Shown here: positions 17,601 to 25,301 of the stretch, one piece after another | How positions within the stretch are numbered: position 1 is the stretch's first letter | Layout: each line of letters opens with the position of its first letter | Assembly (NCBI GenBank): GCA_030018695.1 | Contig: JASEHI010000001.1 | Span: 1-64,000, forward strand | Source of the DNA: Anaerolineales bacterium | GTDB lineage: Bacteria; Chloroflexota; Anaerolineae; Anaerolineales; Villigracilaceae | Reading direction: 5' to 3' | Length of the DNA: 64,000 nucleotides | Translations under genes and position numbers: made by a program | The notes under the pieces: generated by a model | What the model saw: only the letters and a program-made list of their open reading frames with translations | Told to the model about the DNA's origin: nothing | Databases searched by the model: none

Positions 17601-17950
17601 ACGAGGCGATACGCGCCCTGCGCGAGTTTTTGCAAACGCTGATTTTGCTCTGCAGTGGGCAATGCGCTATTGATGTATGTGGCGGGGATGTTGCGGCGGG
17701 TGAGACTGTCCACCTGGTCTTTCATCAGCGCGATGAGCGGGGAGATGACGAGGGTGATAGGGACGGGTGCAAGACCCACGCCCAACACAATCGCAGCAAG
17801 TTGAAAGATGAGCGATTTCCCCGCGCCGGTGGGCATGACGGCGAGAGTGTGATACCCATTGAGCAGGCTTTGAACGGCTTTTTCCTGGCCGGGACGGAAG
17901 GAGGGGAAGCCGAAGTGGGCGCGGAGGAGGGGGAGGAGGTCAGGGGGCAT
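14681..17950 (-). CDS. RecQ-like helicase fused to HTH, HEAT repeats and phosphoribosyltransferase domain (PsyrT/RqlH-like)
   Basis: The 1089-residue protein has a RecQ superfamily 2 core: Walker A TGAGKS at 41-46, DEAH at 144-147, QEAGRAGRDGEPA, then a zinc cluster (CRRQIILKHFGD, CCDNC) and a winged-helix RQC domain. An HTH segment (LKPEQIARERGLAIGTIYTHC) and HEAT repeats (VRRLAASALGKIRDPRAVIPLL) follow. Residues 1048-1061 (VLLVDDLFDSGATL) are a PRPP-binding loop of a ComF-type phosphoribosyltransferase. RecQ-PRTase proteins paired with DprA-like partners are toxin-antitoxin/antiphage systems. In-frame repeat insertions occur at 15271, 15705, 16066, 16428 and 17221. Confidence 0.88.
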   Translation of the reverse strand: MPPDLLPLLRAHFGFPSFRPGQEKAVQSLLNGYHTLAVMPTGAGKSLIFQLAAIVLGVGLAPVPITLVISPLIALMKDQVDSLTRRNIPATYINSALPTAEQNQRLQKLAQGAYRLVYIAPERLRSVPFLNALRSQAVGLLAVDEAHCISEWGHDFRPDYLHIAQVRAALGNPLTAALTATATPQVQKDIIRLLGLGDSTRIVTGFNRPNLTLDVRYASGLPSKLRALNELLSTRGADCQSALQDGAVIVYTGTRRDAEEVAEFAGEVVKVPAEFYHAGLPAEERTRIQDNFISGKLNLIAATNAFGMGIDRADVRQVIHYAVPGSLEAYYQEAGRAGRDGEPAKVTLFYDPQDRALQEFFIANSILAPDDLRAIHNTIRSGDQTWGTLDDLSRLTGLHPVQIKVGLAELERAGTLEHLGDEGLRMLFRKGAWNPKEIEKAAANSKEHLKHRQKQLDGIVAYAESNSCRRQIILKHFGDTDSAEVADCCDNCRVQRADPRRRPELVEGSSGNLEQMNHGERAALVILDCIRRVQIKVGREKLAQVLHGSKAQDILKFHHDKNVYYGRLVAIKQSDIEALIGQLIEMGYIKVIGGEYPILSLTPRGENAVQQKESIAVRPPRSLKTSEVLKAKAKLEAGGTVEYTAKLFAEGLKPEQIARERGLAIGTIYTHCAQLIANGSLELSQVVSREVQTQIESAIQKVGSVEALAPIKMLLPDWIDYGVIRCVVTVRQTSEVSSIVPVGETPEVSNPSSISVEQVVALGESKSPHAVPKLIDALESESGNVRRLAASALGKIRDPRAVIPLLILLEHESKPQARQYAVKALGAIGDKRAEKLLQQIAENEDEMYYTRDSAKVALKQLHRTIMPPAPITPSSSYELRNTDHATRTPQHASPISQPDDIDSFLTRSHPRPLTGTWHFGWALGFHSRISGSEWSRSGVGDLTYRLKYDSDTTVLPALIQQTLDLFQAHPELGQVDVIVPVPSSTERKVNPVHVFCEALAGKIKIPLQTFVAKTRQTQPQKEMKTLAQKRANVAGAFALRGEIKGKRVLLVDDLFDSGATLDEITRLLLKHGASRVNVLTLTRTIHSDA
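15705..15756. repeat. GAGACTTCGGAAGTCT palindrome pair inside the RecQ-PRTase gene
   Basis: Two 16-bp palindromes (GAGACTTCCGGAGTCT and GAGACTTCGGAAGTCT) are read in frame as TSEVSSIVPVGETPEVSN. Similar units are at 16066-16100 in the same gene and at 34646 and 34782 in the beta-CASP gene. Confidence 0.7.
16066..16100. repeat. Second AGACTTCCGAAGTCT palindrome in the RecQ-PRTase gene
   Basis: Two adjacent palindromes, AGACTTCCGAAGTCT and AGACCTCGGAGGTCT, are translated in frame as part of RPPRSLKTSEVLK. Confidence 0.65.
16428..16444. repeat. CCTTCGACAAGCTCAGG repeat inside the RecQ-PRTase gene
   Basis: A member of the CCCTTCGACAGGCTCAGGG family, read in frame as PELVEG between the zinc cluster and the winged-helix domain. 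Confidence 0.75.
17221..17247. repeat. GGCGGATTGGCAATCCGCC palindrome inside the helicase core
   Basis: A 19-bp palindrome in the RecQ core, translated in frame as ADCQSALQ at a surface-loop position between two helicase strands. Confidence 0.7.
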
Positions 17951-17989
17951 GGGAGTGTTGCTTGGTGCGTGGTGCGTGTTCCGTGTGGG

Positions 17990-19330
17990 TCAAAGACGAA
18001 TCGCTTCCTGCTCTAATTTTACCCCACGTTTGAGGAGATGTTCGATCACCGGGCGGACGTCTTGCAGTTCGGGGCGAAGACACAGGCGTTTGAGATTGCG
18101 CTTGTCGGTTTGGGTTAACGGGCGCGCGAGATGGGCGTGAAATTCGAAGGTGGTTATATCCATGCGATAGGGCTGGATGCGCGGGCTGACCTGTTTGCGT
18201 AGTTGGCTCAGAATGTTGAAGCCGCCGTAGTCCATATCTGACCAGAGGTGGACGGGAGTGGTTTCGGGGACAAGGCGAAGGATGTGGCGAATGGCGGGGG
18301 ATGGGTTGCCGTTAATGCAGATGACAGCAAAGATAGTTGAACGGAACACGGAATACAAATCACGTGTAGCGTGTTCCGTATTCCGTTGGGCGATTTCTTG
18401 AGCACGGGCAAATTCGTGGAAGGGGGTGAGGTTTTCGATGCAGAGCACGGCTTCGGCATGGACGGTGACAGCCTGAATGGCGGCAGTTTGGGCAGCGGGA
18501 AAGCCAACCGAAGGGCTGAATCCGCTCAGGGAGAGGAGTTCGCCGTTTTCGGTGGTGAATTGCCAGTTGCCGGAGAGTTGGATGAAGCCGGGGTTGGCGA
18601 CCAGGTTGAGCTCACGCAGGAGTTCCTCGGCGGGCAGGGATTTCCATTCCGGGTTGGCGATGCGTGCCATGCGGATAAGGGCAGGCTTCAGGTTGTCGAG
18701 ACGTTTGCTGTCGTTGAAAACGCGCACGCTGAAAATGCGGATGGGGGTTTCCGCGTGGATGGTGGGTAACGCCGTTAAAACAGTAAGCAGGTCGAGGTTC
18801 AGGTCTGAATCGGTCAGACTGAAGGGGGAGGGGGATTTTCCGGCGCGGAGTTGATTCAAGATGTGGAGCACGGCGCGGGCGCGCCAGTCATCAGAAGGAA
18901 AACGGAATTTTTCGGCGAAGAGCAGGGTTTCGAGGCGGGTGCGGCTATGAGAGAGGGGTTCTCGATTGAGGATGGTGTAGAGTGTTGCGTGTTCCGTGTT
19001 GCATGTTTCGTGTTGCGTGTTGCGTTGGGCATGTTGTGGGGTAAGGATGACGGAGCGAAGAAGGTGACCGGTTTCGCCGGGGAGCCAGGTGAGTTTGAGC
19101 AGTCCAGCGCGTTCGAGGGTTTGGAGTTGTTCGTTGGCGAGGAGGCGGGGCTGCGGGTCGGTTTGGGAAAAATAGGAGGGGAGGGGGAGGTCGGTGAGGG
19201 AGACTTTGATGGAGCGTGGTGCGTGTTGCGTATTCCGTTTTTCCAACTTATCGAGCAAGGCGTGGATAACCAGAGCAACGTCGGGGGAAGGGGTAAAAGA
19301 AATGTCCACATCATCTCTCAATCTGGTCAC
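17990..19330 (-). CDS. jetD: Wadjet protein JetD (DUF3322/DUF2220 Toprim nuclease)
   Basis: The 446-residue protein ends in a Toprim-like domain: the glutamate in EAVLCIENLTPFHEF and the acidic pair in VHLWSDMDYGGFNIL, then HLARPLTQTDKRNLKRLCLRPEL. JetD is the nuclease of Wadjet that cuts circular plasmid DNA extruded by the JetABC motor. It follows jetC by 24 nt. Three in-frame heptamer-repeat peptides (KRNTQHAPRS, RNTQHETCNTEHATLY, RNTEHATRDLYS) interrupt it, two in the N-terminal half and one just before the second acidic motif. They may or may not be tolerated. Confidence 0.88.
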   Translation of the reverse strand: MTRLRDDVDISFTPSPDVALVIHALLDKLEKRNTQHAPRSIKVSLTDLPLPSYFSQTDPQPRLLANEQLQTLERAGLLKLTWLPGETGHLLRSVILTPQHAQRNTQHETCNTEHATLYTILNREPLSHSRTRLETLLFAEKFRFPSDDWRARAVLHILNQLRAGKSPSPFSLTDSDLNLDLLTVLTALPTIHAETPIRIFSVRVFNDSKRLDNLKPALIRMARIANPEWKSLPAEELLRELNLVANPGFIQLSGNWQFTTENGELLSLSGFSPSVGFPAAQTAAIQAVTVHAEAVLCIENLTPFHEFARAQEIAQRNTEHATRDLYSVFRSTIFAVICINGNPSPAIRHILRLVPETTPVHLWSDMDYGGFNILSQLRKQVSPRIQPYRMDITTFEFHAHLARPLTQTDKRNLKRLCLRPELQDVRPVIEHLLKRGVKLEQEAIRL

Positions 19331-19354
19331 GCAACACGCAACACGAAATACTGA

Positions 19355-22300
19355 TTACTGATTTTCCAACTCCCTCACCATCTCGCTCTTGTCAATTTCA
19401 ATCACAAAGGCGTGGCTGTTTTTGCGGACAACGGTGCAGACGGTGTCCACGTAGGGCAGGAGGGCGCCGGATTTGTCGGGCGGGGTGGCGAGCAGCACTT
19501 GCAGCCCGGCATCGCGCATGAATTGCAGGGCGCTGGCGGTGCGGGCAGTATCCATTTTGCTAAAGGCTTCATCGAACAACGCCAGGCGGATGGTGTCGGA
19601 GGGGCGCGGCTGGTTGAGGCGGTAGGCCTGCGCAAACGAGGCCGCCATTGCCACGTAAAATGGCGTGGTGGTTTCGCCGCCGCTCTTTTTGGCGTTGATC
19701 TGGCTCAACAGGGCGCGGTCGCTGTTGGGGTAGTGGATGCGGATGTCGTATTGCAGGTAGGAGCGGTAATCCTGTAATTCGCGCAACTCGGCGGCCAGGG
19801 TTTCGCTGCTCTGGTTGTTGGCAGTCAGGCGTTCCAGAAGCAAATCCCAGGCTTGCTGGTGCTTCTGGCGGAAACCCGAGTCAAAGAGCGACGCGCCCAG
19901 CACGCTCTGGCTGTCCATGACCATGTCATACATGGCACGCAAACCGGGCGCGGGCTGGGTGATGAATTCGTAGCGCTCGCCGCCAAAGCGCAATTGCGCC
20001 AGGGTGGTGTTGAGATAGGCTAACTGCTGCCGGGCTTCTTCGATTTGTTCGCGCAGGCGATGGATGAAGTTTTCGACCAGTTCCTGCTCAGCGAGAGTAC
20101 GCTGGTGGGCAATTTGAGTTTCAAACTGGGGGAGTTCGGAGTTGACGAGTTTTTCGCGTTCGGTCGTGTAGCGTGTTGCGTGTTCCTGGTCGTCGTAGCC
20201 GAATTCGTAGCGCAGCGAGTAGGCTTGCTTGGCTTCACGCAGGCGGTCACGGTTGCGCGATTCGGCGCTGTGGTAGTCGCCTTCGTAGCGCTCGGCGTTC
20301 TGCTGAATGACCTCCACCGGCTGGCGCTCAAGGCGGCGGGTGTATTCTTTTTCGATTTCGGCGCGGAGGTCGTCGTCGGGTTGCTCACTGGCAAGAAACG
20401 CTTCGGCATTTTGGATGGATTGGTCTATTTCACGCTCGAGGCGTGGGATTTCACCCTCGGCGAGAGTCCTGGCTTCGGCCTCCAACCCGCCGATGCGACG
20501 TTCCGTTGCGCCTGTTTCCGTTTGCAGGCGGTTGAATTCCGCCTGATGCCGTTCCACGTCTGCCCGCAGGCTTTCGGCGGCGCGCAGGTCGAGTTTTTCC
20601 AGTTCGGCGGCAAGAGCGGCGCGCTGGGTTTCGCGTTCGGGCAGGCTGGCGAGGCCCTCCAGGGCATGTTCCAATTCAATCAGCGGGCGGATTTTTTCGC
20701 TGGTGAGGGCGAGACGCGCTCGAAGGGCGCTATCGCGCTCGTTAAGGGCGACCATCTCCGCGGCGATTTCATCGAGGCGGCGCTGGCGGCTTTCAATCTG
20801 ACGCGGGGTGGCGCGCTCGCCGATGAACCATCGTCCGTAGACTTGGGGGTTGAGGTGGCTGTCGGTGTAGTTGCGGCGGACGAAACATTCGCGCGTGATG
20901 GCGGTGCGGTGGGGGCGGAGGGCTGCTATATCGTCACACTTAATGTAGTGACCGAGGAGCAGGTCTACGAAGGCGCGGGCGGCGGGGTTTTGAGTGACAA
21001 CTTCGGAGACGAGTGAGGTGGAGCGTGTTGCGTGTTGCGTGGTGCGTGATACGTGTTCCGTGATGCGTTCGGTGTCGAGCAGGGCGACGCCATGAAGGCC
21101 ATCTTTGTGGCGGCGCTCGCGGTAGAGCTGCATAGCGGCGGCGTAGTGGGCAGGCGGGACGAGGAGGGTGAAGCGGTTGTGCCCGAGCACGCCTTCGACG
21201 GCATCCTGCCATTCTTTGTGGGGGACATTCAGCACGGTGGAAAGAAAGACGACTTCCTCGCTGGAGAGCCCCAGTTCGGCGCGCAACAGGCGGCGCAGGC
21301 GGCTGGCTTGCGGGGCTTCGCTTTCGTAACTGACTTCACGGTCGCCGGTGCGTAGTTTGCGGATTTCGTCCTCAAGTTGGGCGGCTTCGGCTTTCAGGGC
21401 AGAGGCTTGTTCGGTGAGGAGGGTGTGTTGGCGGGAATACTCTTGTCCTAAAGTGGTATAGGTGGCTTGGATGTTGCGTGTTACGTGGTGCGTGGAACGT
21501 GTTTGGTGGTCGAGTAGCGTTCCTTGCGTATCGAGACCCGTGTTGCGGGATGTGTGTTCCGTGAGGAGGGTTTCGAGGTCAGAGGGGATGGCGATGTTAT
21601 CGGCGGCAAGGTATTCGCGCAGTTTTTCGGCATCGGCTCGTTCTCTGGCAATGGCGCGATCGGTATCGGCTTGGCGCTGGCGGAGGAGGGTCAGTTCGGT
21701 GTCGAGGATAGCGATTTTTTCGCGCAGGTCGCGCTCTTTGACGGCGGATTGGTCGGTTTGCAGGGCGATTTTGGCATCGAGCAGGGCGGTTTCGGCAAAT
21801 TTCAGGTGTGATGATAGTTCGTCGCGTTGAATCTCGGCGCGGCTGAAGGAAAGGCGGGTTTCATCCAGTTTCAGACGGGCATTTTTCAATTCGGCGCTGT
21901 GGACTTCTCCCTTTGCGCGGCGGGCGATGTAGCCGTTGGTGATACACCGTCGGCGGTTGGCGGCGCGTTCTTTATCGAGTTCGTCAATGCGGTTAAGGGC
22001 TTCGATGCGCTCGCGCACGTCGGCGGCGAGGCTCTCGAAGTGGCGCAGGGTGTCGAGTTGGGCTTGCAGAGTTTTCACGTCGAGCAGGTTTTCATCCAGC
22101 AGGTAGTTGTGGACGAAAGCGCGGATGTCGGTCAGCGGGCTGAAGGCCAGTCCTTTGACGATTTTGGCGGGGAAGGAATCCTTGAGTTGGCCTAGACGGT
22201 TGAGCAGGTGGACGCGGTAATCTTCCAGCCGGGTAAAGACCTGGGCACGGGAGGCAGGCGGAAGGGCGAAGTGCTCGAGATGGCGCTTAAAGGCGCGGGT

Positions 22301-22744
22301 GTCGAATAAACGTCCGGGGGCAGAATCCGCCTGAAAGAACCAGCGGTCATCCAATCCTGCATTGTGGATGATAAAGTAGGCGACATCGGGATTGCGTCCA
22401 TCTTCAAAAGCGTCAATGACCGCGCCATGTGAGAAGAACGTGCCATCCGGGTTGCGGAATTCGAGGGCGACCACACCGGTGGCATCGCCGCGCAGAAAGC
22501 GCTGGCCTTCGGTGCCGAGTTCGCCGCGCACGTAACTGGCAAGGGTGCGTTTGCCGCCCGCCAGAGCCGCCTGGTTGAAACGCACGTCGCGCTGGCCGCC
22601 GACGAGGGCAAACTGCACGGCGTCGAGGATGGTGGATTTGCCCGCGCCGTTGATGCCGATGAAATAAGTGCTGCCCTGGCAATCAATGGTGGTGTTTTCA
22701 AACAAGTGCCAGTTGATGAGGCGGATTTTTGTGAGGAGTTTCAT
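19355..22744 (-). CDS. jetC: Wadjet protein JetC (MukB/SMC-like ATPase)
   Basis: I start at the ATG at 22744 (MKLLTKIRLINWHLFENTTI), dropping 22 upstream residues that are heptamer-repeat translation. The 1129-residue protein has Walker A GINGAGKST at 30-38, long coiled-coil stretches, and near the C-terminus LALFDEAFSKMD (Walker B, about 1054-1065) with LLATPPDKSG. This is the condensin-like motor of Wadjet. In-frame repeat peptides lie in the coiled coils (DHQTRSTHHVTRN, TTQHATRSTS, QEHATRYTT), where length changes are easiest to tolerate. It is 81 nt after jetB. Confidence 0.9.
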   Translation of the reverse strand: MKLLTKIRLINWHLFENTTIDCQGSTYFIGINGAGKSTILDAVQFALVGGQRDVRFNQAALAGGKRTLASYVRGELGTEGQRFLRGDATGVVALEFRNPDGTFFSHGAVIDAFEDGRNPDVAYFIIHNAGLDDRWFFQADSAPGRLFDTRAFKRHLEHFALPPASRAQVFTRLEDYRVHLLNRLGQLKDSFPAKIVKGLAFSPLTDIRAFVHNYLLDENLLDVKTLQAQLDTLRHFESLAADVRERIEALNRIDELDKERAANRRRCITNGYIARRAKGEVHSAELKNARLKLDETRLSFSRAEIQRDELSSHLKFAETALLDAKIALQTDQSAVKERDLREKIAILDTELTLLRQRQADTDRAIARERADAEKLREYLAADNIAIPSDLETLLTEHTSRNTGLDTQGTLLDHQTRSTHHVTRNIQATYTTLGQEYSRQHTLLTEQASALKAEAAQLEDEIRKLRTGDREVSYESEAPQASRLRRLLRAELGLSSEEVVFLSTVLNVPHKEWQDAVEGVLGHNRFTLLVPPAHYAAAMQLYRERRHKDGLHGVALLDTERITEHVSRTTQHATRSTSLVSEVVTQNPAARAFVDLLLGHYIKCDDIAALRPHRTAITRECFVRRNYTDSHLNPQVYGRWFIGERATPRQIESRQRRLDEIAAEMVALNERDSALRARLALTSEKIRPLIELEHALEGLASLPERETQRAALAAELEKLDLRAAESLRADVERHQAEFNRLQTETGATERRIGGLEAEARTLAEGEIPRLEREIDQSIQNAEAFLASEQPDDDLRAEIEKEYTRRLERQPVEVIQQNAERYEGDYHSAESRNRDRLREAKQAYSLRYEFGYDDQEHATRYTTEREKLVNSELPQFETQIAHQRTLAEQELVENFIHRLREQIEEARQQLAYLNTTLAQLRFGGERYEFITQPAPGLRAMYDMVMDSQSVLGASLFDSGFRQKHQQAWDLLLERLTANNQSSETLAAELRELQDYRSYLQYDIRIHYPNSDRALLSQINAKKSGGETTTPFYVAMAASFAQAYRLNQPRPSDTIRLALFDEAFSKMDTARTASALQFMRDAGLQVLLATPPDKSGALLPYVDTVCTVVRKNSHAFVIEIDKSEMVRELENQ

Positions 22745-22825
22745 GGGTAATCCTTGAGGGGTGATGCGTGGTGCGTGTTGCGTGTTGCGTAAGAGCAAAA
22801 AACGAAACACGCTACACGCTACACT

Positions 22826-23437
22826 TTACTCAGAGTCTTCTTCGGTTTCAGCAGACCTGTATTTCCGAACCCACGCGTCGAGTTCATCAACGGTCTGGAC
22901 GGGGAGAATCATGCGCACAGAGCCACGCAGGCGCAGGCGGGAATCGGCATCACGCACGTCTATGGAGCGGCCGTCGAGGGTGTCGAGCAGTCCCATGCTG
23001 CGCAGGTGGCGCAGAAGGTTTTCGTATTGAATAATGCCGAGGTCGCGTTCTTTGCCGGTGATGGTGCGGTAATCTTCGCGGACTTCGCCAATGGTCACAA
23101 CGGGATCTTGTGCCAGGCTGAGGCGCTCGGTGCGCTCTTCGTAGAGTTTGCGCAGGACGAGGATCATCAGGGTTTCATCGAGTTTGTAGTGGGCGCGACA
23201 GTAACTGTATTCAGATACGGTTTGGTAAATGCGATGATAATCGTCGTGGAGCAGGTTGAATCCAGCCAGTTCGAGGGCGGCTTGGCAGGCGGCGCGGTGA
23301 CGATGGACGAAGTAATAATCGTCCTTATCGCCGTCTTTGTCCTGATGGAGAAAGACCTGTCCGAGCAGGCGATTGACGACGCGCGGAAGGTCGCGCTGGG
23401 ATTTTTCGGGGAGGGAGGTGAGGGGGGTTATGTCCAT
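22826..23437 (-). CDS. jetB: Wadjet protein JetB (DUF4194, MukE-like)
   Basis: The 203-residue protein contains VVNRLLGQVFLHQDKDGDKDDYYFVHRHRAACQAALELAGF, then LDETLMILVLRKLYEE and EDYRTITGKERDLG..LLRHLRSMGLLDTL, a winged-helix protein of the DUF4194 family. In Wadjet it is the MukE-like subunit that bridges JetA and JetC. It lies between jetA and jetC with repeat-filled spacers. The acidic C-terminal tail (RSAETEEDSE) is short. Confidence 0.87.
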   Translation of the reverse strand: MDITPLTSLPEKSQRDLPRVVNRLLGQVFLHQDKDGDKDDYYFVHRHRAACQAALELAGFNLLHDDYHRIYQTVSEYSYCRAHYKLDETLMILVLRKLYEERTERLSLAQDPVVTIGEVREDYRTITGKERDLGIIQYENLLRHLRSMGLLDTLDGRSIDVRDADSRLRLRGSVRMILPVQTVDELDAWVRKYRSAETEEDSE

Positions 23438-23512
23438 AGTTGTTGGGTGTTACGTGTAGCGTGGTGCGTGTTGCGTGTTCCGTTGGGGGGATCTTACGAA
23501 ACACGCAACACG

Positions 23513-25030
23513 TTACAGTTTTACCAACTCAAACGGCACAACCCGGTATTTTCCCATATCCACCGGCTCGCCGCCCGTCACTTCCAACCCGTACGAGACT
23601 TCGGGGTGGTGGGCGTAGGCAATGATGGTGGTGAGAAAGTGCAAGTCGTCGCACACATTGCTGGGGATGTCGCTGAGGGGCAGGCGTTTGTGTCCATTGA
23701 AAAAGCCGAGCACTTTACGGTTGACTTTTTCGGGCGAGAAGGCTTGCGTCACGTCTTTCATCGTCATGGCACGCAAGGATGCAAGGTCATCGGGGTGGAG
23801 CGTGGGCAGGATGACGGTATCAGGCGTGAAGGGGGCGCGGCGCTGGGGTGGGGTGTAATAACTGTGAAGGTCGGGCAGGTCTACGGGGTGCTGGCGCAGT
23901 CCCGGCGCTTCGGCCGGCAGGTGCTCCAGCCCCTCGTCTTTCAGCACCGATAACTGGTGGGCAAGCGACACCAGCCGGTCTTTGAAACTGCCATCGGCGT
24001 TGCCCAGTTGATGGCGGATTTGGCGCAAAGATGTGCGCAAATATTGCGCGTGGCGCTGGTCAATGTCTTCGAGCAGCGGGTCAAGTTCTTCGAGTTGGTG
24101 GATAACGAATTGCAGGTAACTGCCAAGCGTTTGTTCGGCTTGCGCAGGATTCAGGCGGCTTTGCAGCGCCAGTTCACCGGCGGCCTTGGTCAGCCAGTCG
24201 TGGTCGAGTTGCCAGTTTTGCAGTTGATTGATGATGTCGCGGCGGTAGCGCGAAACGTGGTCGGAGGTTTTGAGGGCATGGTACGACGCGCCCAGCGTCT
24301 GCGAATAATCGTCAAATTGCATACGCAGCAGGTCAGCGATACTTGCCCTGAGCCCCGTCGAAGGGTCTTTTTCGTGGGTGGCGCGCTCCACATAGCGGCG
24401 GATGTTCTGGTTCAGTTCGCTCAAGCCGCGCACCATCTGGCGCACGTTTTCGTAAGCCTGCGTCACCGCCAGTGCGGGAGAAAAATCCTTGTTGGTTTCG
24501 GCGGCGGTAATCAATTGGTGCGCGGTGTACAGTTGGCCGGTAAACTCGTGCGGCTTCTGCTCCTGGATTTTTCGCAGGGCTTCGAGCAGGGTGAAGGCAT
24601 AATCGGGCAGGGTGATGGTCTCGCTGTAATCAGCGTGCTGTTCGCGCTCGATCCAGCCGGTATCTTCGAGACGGCGGAGCAAATAAGTCGCATAGTCTTG
24701 ATGGTCGGATAGTCGGGGCAAGTTGGAGATCGCTTCATTGCACTCTTTGACTACGTTCGGTCGAACGCCGCTGAGGGCGCTCCTTGCAATGACGGCCTCT
24801 CCAGCACGGGATTCCATTTCGGCGGCGATTTCCCCCGCTGTATCTGCTCCCTTTAAATAATCCACAATTTCAGCGATGACCACTTCCCGCGCCAATCCAA
24901 AACGATTGAACTCTGCCAGCGCGTAGATGCGCAGCAGAATTGCCATGTAGTGCCGCTGGAGCGAGATGTAGCCCTGCGTGCTGAACAGGTTGAACAGGTT
25001 GAGCGGCAGAACGTCAAACGGATTCACCAT
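23513..25030 (-). CDS. jetA: Wadjet protein JetA (DUF3375, MukF-like kleisin)
   Basis: I start at the ATG at 25030 (MVNPFDVLPLNLFNLFSTQGY); the longer frame upstream is the antisense part of the Xre gene. The 505-residue protein is helix-rich with DRLVSLAHQLSVLKDEGL and the C-terminal HKRLPLSDIPSNVCDDLHFLTTIIAYAHHPEVSYGLEV, as in DUF3375. DUF3375 marks type I Wadjet. The peptide KDPSTGLRAS near the middle comes from the repeat at 24344-24366. Its start overlaps the regulator gene by 17 bases. Confidence 0.87.
   Translation of the reverse strand: MVNPFDVLPLNLFNLFSTQGYISLQRHYMAILLRIYALAEFNRFGLAREVVIAEIVDYLKGADTAGEIAAEMESRAGEAVIARSALSGVRPNVVKECNEAISNLPRLSDHQDYATYLLRRLEDTGWIEREQHADYSETITLPDYAFTLLEALRKIQEQKPHEFTGQLYTAHQLITAAETNKDFSPALAVTQAYENVRQMVRGLSELNQNIRRYVERATHEKDPSTGLRASIADLLRMQFDDYSQTLGASYHALKTSDHVSRYRRDIINQLQNWQLDHDWLTKAAGELALQSRLNPAQAEQTLGSYLQFVIHQLEELDPLLEDIDQRHAQYLRTSLRQIRHQLGNADGSFKDRLVSLAHQLSVLKDEGLEHLPAEAPGLRQHPVDLPDLHSYYTPPQRRAPFTPDTVILPTLHPDDLASLRAMTMKDVTQAFSPEKVNRKVLGFFNGHKRLPLSDIPSNVCDDLHFLTTIIAYAHHPEVSYGLEVTGGEPVDMGKYRVVPFELVKL
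24344..24366. repeat. GCCCTGAGCCCCGTCGAAGGG repeat inside jetA
   Basis: An in-frame copy of the CCCTTCGACAGGCTCAGGG family. It adds about ten residues (KDPSTGLRAS) in a helical region of JetA. Confidence 0.75.
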
Positions 25031-25265
25031 GCTCCCGCTCCCAAACCAGAATATCCTGCAAATCGCAGTTGAGCGCCGCGCACAGGCGGGCGAGCGCATC
25101 CAGATCAACATGGCGGGCTGCACCAGAATCAAGTCGGTAGACAAAATCTTTGGGCACGCCCGCCTTTTCGGCCAGTTTTCGCGGCGACATGCGCTCCCCG
25201 GTGGAGGCCTGCTGTTTACCGAGTAAAATAGTGATGCGTCCGGATGTCGTAATATTAGAACTCAT
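25014..25265 (-). CDS. Xre-type helix-turn-helix regulator heading the Wadjet operon
   Basis: The 83-residue protein starts MSSNITTSGRITILLGKQQA and has a Cro/CI-type HTH: MSPRKLAEKAGVPKDFVYRL, then DLDALARLCAALNCDLQDIL, a full-length single-domain Xre protein. Its end overlaps jetA by 17 bases, so it is the first gene of the operon. A perfect palindrome covers its start codon, so autoregulation of the whole operon is likely. It may keep the defence genes quiet, with release on some signal; that is inference. Confidence 0.82.
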   Translation of the reverse strand: MSSNITTSGRITILLGKQQASTGERMSPRKLAEKAGVPKDFVYRLDSGAARHVDLDALARLCAALNCDLQDILVWEREHGESV

Positions 25266-25273
25266 GTTCTAAT
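25254..25273. promoter_or_regulatory. Palindromic operator over the start codon of the Xre regulator
   Basis: ATTAGAAC-TCAT-GTTCTAAT is a perfect 8-bp dyad with a 4-bp centre, covering the ATG of the regulator (25263-25265). Size and symmetry fit binding by an Xre dimer. Its right arm also forms part of a longer dyad, CTAATTTTAC at 25269-25278 with GTAAAATTAG at 25312-25321. Confidence 0.6.
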
Positions 25274-25301
25274 TTTACTGACATGTGGGCAATTTGTCAA
25301 G

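Larger units (their letters stand above)
15271..23516. repeat. Clusters of heptamer repeats (CGTGTTG / CGCAACA) through the defence operon
   Basis: Runs of the 7-mers GTGTTGC, GTGTTCC and GTGGTGC occur at 15271-15318, 17954-17986, 18361-18386, 18981-19030, 19214-19236, 19329-19350, 20166-20188, 21022-21068, 21471-21560, 22762-22829 and 23447-23516. Inside genes they are in frame and encode peptides such as NTQHATRNT, because three heptamers equal seven codons. Between genes they fill every spacer of the operon. Outside this region I see only a faint trace near 35290. Confidence 0.8.

Noticed and set aside
22744..22810. Upstream extension of jetC
   Set aside because: Encoded by heptamer repeat (RNTQHAPR); the ATG at 22744 begins the conserved SMC-like N-terminus.
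15271..23516. Heptamer clusters as a CRISPR array
   Set aside because: Units are 7 bp without unique spacers of even length and no cas genes are present.
25031..25144. Upstream extension of jetA
   Set aside because: Antisense-frame translation of the Xre gene; the conserved DUF3375 start is at 25030.
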